A stretch of DNA of 64,000 nt, from positions 124,001 to 188,000 of the forward strand of contig NW_026516288.1 in NCBI RefSeq assembly GCF_025602895.1, given 5' to 3'. The notes below the pieces were generated by a model. That model saw nothing but the letters and a program-made list of their open reading frames with translations. It was not told the origin of the DNA and did no database searches. Below are positions 56,455-64,000 of this stretch, piece after piece (the stretch's first letter is position 1; every line of letters starts with the position of its first letter). The DNA comes from Polychytrium aggregatum. Lineage: Eukaryota > Chytridiomycota > Chytridiomycetes > Polychytriales. The position numbers and the translations under genes were made by a program.

Positions 56455-59375
56455 ATGAAGCCTCGAATGTACCATGGGCTTACTCTGTATCCGCCTTTCT
56501 ACTTGTCCACAGACCTGGAGCCCAACCTCCAGCGTATGGGGCAGAGTCTCTGGTGGACCTTTGAGGTAGAGCATGTGAGATACCGGGTGGTGCCCGTTGG
56601 CACCTGGCGGTGCACTGCGAGCAAAGAATGGATCAGCACAGCTCCAGCCCGGCAGCACACCCGCCGATCGTTGTTGCCCCTCTCCACGGCGACAGCCGCC
56701 TGCTCTCAAATGTACATATCCTAACCCTCTAACAACACCGCCGCCGCCACCACCATCACCCGTCAACAGGGCACCCAATCTCTGAACAACTCTGCCCGCG
56801 CCAACACCCTCGCCAATAAACTCCACCGGCTGCTGGCGAGATGCTTCAGAGGCAAGGAGATCCGAATCCATGTCTTTGGCTCGGCCGTCACTGGCCTTGG
56901 CATCGCCAACTCGGATGTCGACTGCTGCATCGAGTTCTGCGATGGCGCCCTCCCCTTCGAGGTCCTCAAGGGCAAGTGGGTCTACCAGGCCGCCCACATT
57001 CTTCGGGCTTGCGCAATGGAGGAGGTGGTTCCAGTGGCCTCGGCCAAGGTGCCGATCTGCAAGTTTTACGATCCGCAGCTCGGGCTGCGCTGCGACCTGT
57101 CGGCGGGCAACGTCCTTGGCGTCTACAACTCGCATCTGATCCGATCGTACGTCAACATGAGCCCGATCGTCAAGCCGCTGATCATCCTCATCAAGATGTG
57201 GGCCAAAGCGAGGGGCATCAACAACGCTGGCGAGGGTAGGTTCCGACAAATGATGCGACGAGCAGCCCGAGCCTGCAGCTGATCCTGACGTCCTTGCTCT
57301 GTCTCCAGGCACGTTCAGCTCGTACTGCCTGGCCCTGATGGCCATTCACCACCTGCAGCGCGAAGGCATTTTGCCGTCGTTGCAAAGGGACGTTCCAGCC
57401 CACGCCCGCAAGAAGGTCACCGTTCCTCCCTTTACGCAACAGCATCGACCCTGGCAAAACAGAAAGGCTGTGGCGCCTTCAGCTAGCAAAAGCATCCGGT
57501 GGACAGACATGTCCACCGACGAAGAGCCTGATTATGAATACAGCCATCCAGCAAACCGCCAGAATCCCAAGAGCGCGAGCAGCTCCGACAAAGGCTCTGG
57601 AAAGCATGTATTCAACTACGACGGCTATGAATACGACGATGAAGATGAAGATGAAGACGAAGATGAAGATGAGGATGAAGATGAAGATGATGATGAATAT
57701 GAAGATGAAGATGAAGAAGACTACGATCTTGATGAAGAGGTCGCTATGGCTATCTACATGGCTGACCGCTGGGACCGTGACGACAAGTATTTTTCGCCGT
57801 ATATGCGGACTGAATTCGGCACCAATCTGCTCAGGACGCTGTTGCGGAGCCGCGGGGTCGACATCGACGCCTATTTCGATGACGAAGATGACGAGTACGA
57901 TGATGACGAATACGATGATGACGACGACGACGACGAATACGATGAATATTACTATGAGGACTATGACATTGACGATGACGGGAGCCCAGGCGATCCCGAT
58001 TTGGTCAGGGCTCTCACGAAGATGTTCAAGCGCATGGTCTCCACATCCGAGAAGCCACTGCCCCGAACACACGTGCTGATGGAGACCCTTGCCGATACCA
58101 CCATCCGGGTTGACGTGTCCTATCGGCAGGTCGATTCGCCGTCTGCTGGTGGCGCCGACCGTCCGCAAGTGGAGCACAGCAAGCTTGCCACGGTGCTCGC
58201 ACGCTTCTTCCACTACTACGCTTTCGAACACAGCTATGATGCCGATCACATCATATCGATCCGCAAAGGCCGGGTTCTGACCCCATGTACCCCGCCGCTG
58301 CACGCATGGAAGACCCGAAAGGGCAGCTGCCTGGTTGTCGAAGACCCGTTTCTAGTGGATCGCAACTGCGCCGGCACCGTCTTTGGCTCCCTGGAACGAA
58401 TCCGCAGCGAGTTTCGTTATGCTTGCACGACTCTCCGCAGCGTCAAGCACGGAGGCGGCGCGGAGTGGCTTCAACGACTGTTCGCGGCCGCTTCGCCGTC
58501 AGTTAGTAAGCCCAAAGCAAAGGCCGGCGGCGCCGAGGTCCGGACGGCGCAGGTGGACCAACGACAGGCTTCAGCAAGCTCGAACGAACATGGCATCGTG
58601 GATCTGGATCTGAATCTCAAGGATAGATTCAATGCTTTGCTTCAAAAAGGTGCGCGTTTCGAGCATAGAGATGATGTGTGCTGCACCGACAGCCGATTCC
58701 CCAGACATGCAGGGACATGGCTCGGTTGGAGGGGAGTCGACCGTGCTTCCAACTTGCATCGAAGGCCGTCACCAACATGATTGCTGGCCGGTTGAATGTA
58801 GGCTAATGCGTCTTGGTGCATCCTGTTTGTTTGGCCCTCTAGATCGCATCGGCAGCGATGAGGATGTCGAGGCTATTCTCAAGCAGATCCATGTCATCAA
58901 GTCGCGTGCCGGACAGATCAAGAAGCGTGGCACTATTTCCGATCTTCGCCATGCGGAGGCCCAGATTGACGAGCTCTATGAGCGGGGTATTTCTCTTCTC
59001 GAGCGCCGTCAGTCGGCACCAGCTCAGACCCTCACAATCGGGCATATTTCGGTTGTCCCATACGAACCGGCACCGCCCAGATCGCCCGTAGTCCATAAGA
59101 CCGGCCTCGCCATCGTCACTCCTTACGCTCAGGAAGACAGCGCAATCCACAACAACAACGCCCCCTCGGCCAAGGCCAAGAAAGCCCCGCAGTCGTTTTC
59201 CAACGCTCGTGAACACTCCAATGGACCTTCCAGACCATACATTGAGCGTCAAGCCGAGCCCTTGCAGACAAAGCGCCGAGGAAAGTGCTGGCACTGCTTC
59301 AAGATCGGCCATCACAAGAACGACTGCGTGGCCGTGTGCAGCAAGCCCAACTGCCGCGCACCGCAATGCCAGTAG
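56455..59375 (+). CDS. Cid1-type nucleotidyltransferase (poly(A)/poly(U) polymerase) with large acidic insert
   Basis: Non-canonical polymerases of this family add A or U tails to RNA. Exons 56455-56565, 56770-57235, 57309-58649 and 58843-59375 give 816 residues; the first exon is tentative. The catalytic motif FGSAVTGLGIANSDVD (Asp86, Asp88) and a third Asp (146, in LGLRCDLSAGN) are intact. LIILIKMWAKARGINN and TFSSYCLALMAIHHLQ follow. The PAP-associated part resumes only near residue 480 (ATVLARFFHYYAFE..IISIRKGRVLTP..VVEDPFLVDRN..IRSEFRYA). Between them lies a ~250-residue insert with long Asp/Glu and Asp/Tyr runs. Near the C-terminus sits a CCHC zinc knuckle (CWHCFKIGHHKNDC). Whether it adds A or U cannot be told. 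Confidence 0.88.
57636..57980 (+). repeat. Acidic codon repeats (GATGAAGAT type)
   Basis: Two low-complexity blocks (about 57636-57730 and 57880-57980) of GAT/GAA/GAC/TAT codons lie within exon 3 of the nucleotidyltransferase. They encode Asp/Glu and then Asp/Tyr/Glu runs. Confidence 0.9.
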
Positions 59376-60045
59376 GCTCGAGCACGGGTCTGGACAGAGG
59401 TGGGAGTTTGTCTCAGGGCCGACTGCATCTTCTGTTCGCCTATTGGTTTCATGTCGCTGATCACGTCGTGTCTTTGCAGAGCCTGCTCCGTCGGCAGCAT
59501 CGGTCAGCATGCGATGGACACTCGCTGCGGCCTGCATACCGCTCGCAACATGACAACCTGGATAGCTGTGGTGCGATCATGCGCTGCCTCAATACATTCT
59601 GCTTTGCCAGTGCCGTAGAGACAGCAGACACCCGCCAGCCATTCCCATCAGCATCTGTGTGGTGGTTACTTTTGTTCCGCACTGCCTCTGCTGCTGGATT
59701 GGCCGCCCGCCTGGGTCCGCGTCGGCATCGCCACACTGAGTCAACACAGCCCTCCACGTGACCAGAACCTGTGTCACAGGAGTGAGTCAGGCTGGATGGC
59801 TCGGCCATGCCTCATGAGTCAGGCTGGATCGCTGCTGACCAGGACGGGCATCCCGGCGGTCATGGACGCCTGCGGGGCGAGGGCCGCGGCGAGGTCTCGT
59901 TCGGATATAAATGCTGGGTCCGCCTCAGCATTGCATCATCCATACTCAGGTTGTCTCCCAGTTGCATCCAAGCCAAATCACTTGACTCTGGTCTTCTCGC
60001 CGCGCCGCTTCCCACAGTCACTTCCGTCTCAACACACACGCCACA
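59376..60045. other. Intergenic, upstream of the small B12D-like gene
   Basis: 670 bp with no gene. A direct repeat of a GAGTCAGGCTGGAT segment occurs near 59782 and 59816. A TATA box lies at 59906. Confidence 0.5.
59906..59912 (+). promoter_or_regulatory. TATA box of the B12D-like gene
   Basis: TATAAAT within GGATATAAATGCTGG lies 140 nt before the ATG at 60046. A canonical element at a usual distance for this window. Confidence 0.55.
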
Positions 60046-60387
60046 ATGCTCGCCATGATCCGCAAGATGCCCCTTGAGGTCTATCCCATCTTTGGCATGA
60101 TCGGCATCGCCATGACCTGTGAGTTGTCATCTGATCCCAAGTTTGCTCTGCTCACGAGGCCGCGGGTCGCCGGAACACCCTGAAGTTGTCGCGGATCACC
60201 AGAGCATCCATACCGTCGTTACCGCTGCTGACTCTCTTGCTGTGCTTGCTCCCCCCCCCTCGCTGCTCGCATAGTCGGTGGCTACATTGTCCAAAAGAAG
60301 GTCCGCTTCGACCAGGACCTCCGAATCCGCAACGACATGGGCTACAACCCCAACCACTGGGCCCACCGTCTCTCGGGCCGCGAGTAA
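60046..60387 (+). CDS. Small B12D/MLRQ-like mitochondrial membrane protein
   Basis: Two exons (60046-60118 and 60275-60387) encode only 61 residues. The sequence has a short N-terminal basic part, the motif PLEVYPIFGMIGIAMTFGGY forming one membrane helix, and a charged matrix- or intermembrane-side tail (VRFDQDLRIRNDMGYNPNHW) ending RLSGRE. The Pro-Glu-Val-Tyr-Pro-x-Phe start of the helix and the Arg-rich tail recall B12D proteins and the NDUFA4/MLRQ subunit associated with respiratory complexes I and IV. The placement in the mitochondrial inner membrane is inferred from that similarity. The split codon (T|TC) gives Phe and keeps frame. The exact subunit identity is uncertain. Confidence 0.75.
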
Positions 60388-61071
60388 ACGGGCCGCCTGC
60401 CTCCCATGTGCAAATCATGGTCTCTGGCTGGCGCCTTTCCCTTGCCCTTGCTCTGGCCCTGTCTCGGAGGCGGCGTGAAGTGTAGCATTCCTTGATGCCT
60501 CGGATCCTCGTGCCCGGTGGCCTCATCGATATTCATTCTCATTCGCCTCAATCCCATGCCCGAGCACGGACCGTCGCCGCAGGAACCTTCCGCCACTGCC
60601 CTGTCCTTCTCCCATCACATCCCCTATGACCCTGTCTCAGCGCGAGCAGTGTTTCTATAGCCTGTGAAAAAAGAACAAGTTGTCAACTGACCCATTGAGC
60701 TGAAATAAAAAAAAAAAGCGCTCCCAAAACGAAACGACCAGACACACCAGATACACACCAGACACACCAGACCAGCAGCACCGTCCGCTGCGGTGTGCCG
60801 ACTTTTCACAGCCGTTTTGCACCCATCGATTCCCACAGCCCAGTGCGCCTGGCTGCTCTTGCTTGGCGCTGCGCACCGTCCGCTTTCGGCCGTCCAGCTG
60901 CCTGATTTGGGCTGCCCACGTGCGCCGCCGCCACGGCCCCACAGCCCGCCCTCGTCTGTCCCGGTCCTGTCCATCACCGCCGTCTCTCCCCTCTCGCAAC
61001 ATCCACCGCCCCAGATCGGAGTGTGGTGTCCAGATCCCAGCATCCATCCGGCCGACACTGCTCCCTCTGCC
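60388..61071. other. Intergenic, between B12D-like gene and LCB1
   Basis: 684 bp. AATAAA followed by an A run (60704-60717) may be the polyadenylation signal of the B12D-like gene. CACCAGA/ACACCAGA short repeats lie at about 60733-60775. The LCB1 promoter should be in the distal half; no TATA is seen. Confidence 0.5.
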
Positions 61072-63901
61072 ATGGCAACCGCCCTCGGAAACTTTGCGGC
61101 CGTGCCGCTCGTCAACGATGCCGCGAAAGAGTTTGCCTACTCGATCGTCATTGCCGTCAACACCACCTTCTCGGTTGCCTCGGACCTTTATCACACCATC
61201 CCTGGCTCCAATGTCGCCTACAAATACATCCGTGCCTCCTACCAGAACGACCCGTTCCGCATGTTGCTTGAGCTCTGTTTGGTCGCGTTCCTGCTCTGGT
61301 ACATCTTCCATGGCCGCTACCGCATCCGTCCTGGAGCCAATCCCGTGGTCCTCACTGAGAAGGTAATCGCCTCTCTGGCTCGGTGCCGCCAGCAGCGATA
61401 TCTGCGCTTTCGCCATCGATGCCAGCACCCGCATCGATCTGGCCCTCCACCATCGCTCTGGGCGCTGGACGCTGGTCCGATCGTGCGCCGATCTCTCACA
61501 CTCTGCTCTGCGGCTTCTTGGACCTTTCCCCTCCCTGTTTCTGGACTGAACGGAAACCATCCTGCAGGAAATCAATGAGCTTTGCGAGACCTGGGAGCCT
61601 GAGCCGCTCGTCCCCTCACTGTCCGAATTCCGTCGACAAGAGCTCGATAAGCTCCCCGTCCTGGCCGGGTACGATCCTTGGTGGCTGTGGCTCGTAGTGT
61701 GCTTCGATGCTCAGCGCTTGCCGTGCAGCCGTCTCGCGCCGTCTTCTATCTAACCCTCTGTATTTTGTCTTTCTGCCTGTCTCGTTGCCAGACCTGCCGG
61801 CACCAAGGTCAAGATGGCCGATGGAAAGGAAAAGCTGAACTTTGGAAGCTACAACTTCCTTGGCTTCCTCAACAGCGAGGCTGTCAAGGTACGGATATCC
61901 CTGTCGTCGCGCAGCGCCTCTGTTTGGCCTGTGGCGGTTGCTTGTCCGCTCAATCTGAGGCTGCTCGCTGGAGCAACCCGATGCGCAAGCGCTCCAAGCA
62001 ACGCCGTAGTCTCGGCATCTGTAGCTGACCGTATCCTCCGAATGTGTTCTCGGCAACGTGCAGGAATCGGCGGTCAAGGCTCTTCGCAAGTACGGCGTCG
62101 GCACCTGCGGTCCCCGCGGCTTCTATGGCACAATCGGTAGGCAGCTTGTGCGAAAGATCTCGATGCTCACATCGAAGGCACAGCTTGTGGCGAGTTCCTG
62201 CTCGACACAGGTCTGCGGTGCGCCGCCGACAAGCGCTGAACATTCGCTCGATTGTCAGACGTCCACCTCCAGCTCGAAAACGAATTGGCCAAATTCCTTG
62301 GCACCGAATCTGCCATCCTCTATTCTCAGGACTTTTCCACGATTGCCAGCTGCATCCCCTCGTTCTGCAAGCGCGGCGACATCATTGTGGCGTAAGTGGG
62401 CATGCGCTGTTGATGGACGCCTTAATGGTCGCTGCGACTCGTTGCCTATCAGTGTCGCTAGTTGCATCCAGATATGTCCGCGCTGAGCCTGATCGGACGC
62501 ATCCTTCCCAGCGACGAGTGCTGCTCGTTTGCGATCCAGAAGGGACTGGAAATCTCGCGCTCGACCGTTCGTTTCTTCAAGCATAACGACATGCAGGACC
62601 TCGAGCGTGTTCTGGCTGAGCTCCAGAAGGAAAACGCCAAGGTACAGTTCATTGCATATCGCTCAGGATGCAGCCGTATGGCCCATGTTCGGCACACATG
62701 AGCGCCATGAAAGCATGGTACGGTGGAAGTCCCTGTCCTGATCATAACATGCTGACGTCGCTCCTGTCTCCCCTGTCTCCAGAAACCCCTCAGCCGACGC
62801 TTCCTTGTTGTCGAGGGTATCTACTCCCAAACCGCCAACATTGTTCCTCTCCCTCAGCTGGTAAGACTGAGGAGGCTCGGGCACGCTCTGGTTTTAGTTT
62901 CATCGCATGAATCGATATTTTCATCAAGCTTTCCATGCCCGGATCCCCACCGGCTCCTCACCGGCTCTTCGTCGGCTCCTCGTCGGCACTCACGCCTCCC
63001 ACTTCCCCATTTCGACGCTAGATCGAGCTGAAGAAGAAGTACAAGTACCGACTCATCGTCGAGGAGACCCTTTCGTTTGGTGTTCTCGGCAAGCGCGGGG
63101 CCGGTGTCTCAGACCACTTTGACATTGATGTAGGTACCCTCGAATCCGTTAGGGGGAGAATGCGCAGACGACGCCTGGAGCTGCTCTCCAGGAAATATGC
63201 ACTCTTCGTCGGGAGTTTCGGCACTGACACATCCGGCTCTGTCGGCTCTATCTCTCTGACAAGGCCCGCGAAATTGATGTGATTGTCGCCGGCCTCACCC
63301 ATGCGCTCGGTTCCTCCGGAGGATTTGTTGCAGGCGAGCAGGAAATCTGCGAGCACCAGAAGCTCTCTGGCCAGGCGTACACGTACTCTGCCTCGCTCCC
63401 TGCTCTGCTGGCCGTTGCCGCCAGCCAGGCACTGAGCATGCTCATCGACCAGCCCGAGACCCTCACCAGGATGAGACAGAACACGCTGACAGTGAAGAAC
63501 ATCCTGAAGACTGTTCCGAACCTGGAGATCTGCGGAGATGAGGCCTCGCCCATGTTCCACCTGAGACTCAAGAACCGCCCGGCGGACCGCTTGGAGGAAG
63601 ATCGAGTTCTGCAGGAGATTGTCGACCAGGTGCGCCACGACTGCGTTTGCTGCCCCGCTGCTTTGTGAACGTCTCGTTGTGAGTATCTCGTCCTGACCGG
63701 ATTTCTGCTCCATAGATCTACAAGGAAGGCGTTCTGGTTTCGCGAGCCAAGCATGTTCTTTCCCAGGACCGCCAGAAGCCCACCCTGATTCCCAGCATCC
63801 GAATCTGCTGCTCAGCGGGACATACTCAGAAGGAGTCCGAAAGATCTGCTACTATCATTCGCGACACCTGGAAAAAGATCACGAAGGCTAAGAAACTCTA
63901 G
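61072..63901 (+). CDS. LCB1: Serine palmitoyltransferase subunit 1 (Lcb1/SPTLC1)
   Basis: With Lcb2 this ER enzyme condenses serine and palmitoyl-CoA, the first step of sphingolipid synthesis. Ten exons (61072-61362, 61568-61668, 61792-61888, 62064-62136, 62259-62391, 62512-62641, 62783-62860, 63022-63129, 63264-63629, 63716-63901) give 520 residues, all phases consistent. A membrane helix lies near residues 64-82 ([15 protein letters not shown]). Family motifs: [25 protein letters not shown] (the Cys equals the human HSAN1 site Cys133), [41 protein letters not shown]. At the place of the PLP lysine it has [12 protein letters not shown] with no Lys, as expected for the non-catalytic Lcb1 subunit. 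Confidence 0.97.
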
Positions 63902-63949
63902 CGCCCGGCAGCAGCTTGATGGCCTTGGCTGCATTTGTTCTCCCTCGCT

Positions 63950-63979
63950 CTTGTTCTTGCCCTTGCCCTTGCCCTTGCC
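63950..63979. repeat. CTTGCC hexamer repeat
   Basis: Four to five imperfect copies of CTTGCC/CTTGTT lie just after the LCB1 stop and close to the window edge. Confidence 0.8.
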
Positions 63980-64000
63980 AGTTTCCACTCCACTCTTTTG

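Noticed and set aside
57479-58303. 274-codon minus-strand frame rich in Val/Ile/Phe
   Set aside because: It is the shadow of the acidic GAT/GAA repeat of the nucleotidyltransferase. It would look like a membrane protein only because complementary codons are hydrophobic.
61072-63901. Sphingolipid gene pair with the SDR at 22-24 kb (Tsc10-like)
   Set aside because: The SDR resembles the 11beta-HSD1/DHRS7 group more than 3-ketosphinganine reductase, and it lies about 37 kb away on the other strand.

Overview
This is a GC-rich, intron-dense nuclear segment of a fungus. The gene set is fungal (chitin deacetylase, GDP-mannose pyrophosphorylase, a DUF2408-like protein, a Gcn4-type bZIP factor). An enkurin gene, a microtubule protein of cilia and flagella, points to a zoospore-forming, chytrid-type lineage rather than a yeast or mould. 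I do not name a species. Introns are mostly 60-200 nt with GT..AG ends. Exon structures were assembled by hand from reading-frame continuity and family similarity. I found no rRNA, tRNA, CRISPR array or transposase gene.

Region 1-16 kb is mainly minus-strand. It holds DIS3/RRP44 (3' end outside the window), divergent from a plus-strand DGAT2. Then come a PrxQ/Dot5-type peroxiredoxin (+), a TPR protein (-), an RGS-domain protein (-), an unidentified Lys-rich protein (-) and a two-part VOC/glyoxalase-like protein (-). A 602-bp divergent promoter carrying a perfect 38-bp inverted repeat separates the last of these from MPG1.

Region 16.5-35.6 kb holds MPG1 (+), a Pro-rich hypothetical gene (+), a membrane-anchored SDR (-), a bZIP factor (-), mitochondrial TrpRS (-), a Pro/Ser-rich putative membrane protein (+) and a small secreted protein (-). 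Long repeat-rich gaps lie between them, notably 23.8-26.5 and 27.8-30.1 kb.

Region 36.6-64 kb is entirely plus-strand: enkurin, a DUF2408-like protein, SEC23, the AAA+ ATPase Pch2/TRIP13, a GPI-anchored chitin deacetylase, an unknown Ser/Pro-rich protein, a Cid1-type nucleotidyltransferase with a very large acidic insert, a 61-residue B12D/MLRQ-like protein and LCB1 of serine palmitoyltransferase. These are housekeeping genes from different pathways (RNA decay, lipid synthesis, secretion, cell wall, meiosis, flagellum, mitochondrial translation). I see no biosynthetic cluster or defence-like system. The most unusual signals are the 38-bp inverted repeat, the acidic insert in the nucleotidyltransferase, short tandem repeats sitting at splice acceptors, and very short first coding exons in four genes.
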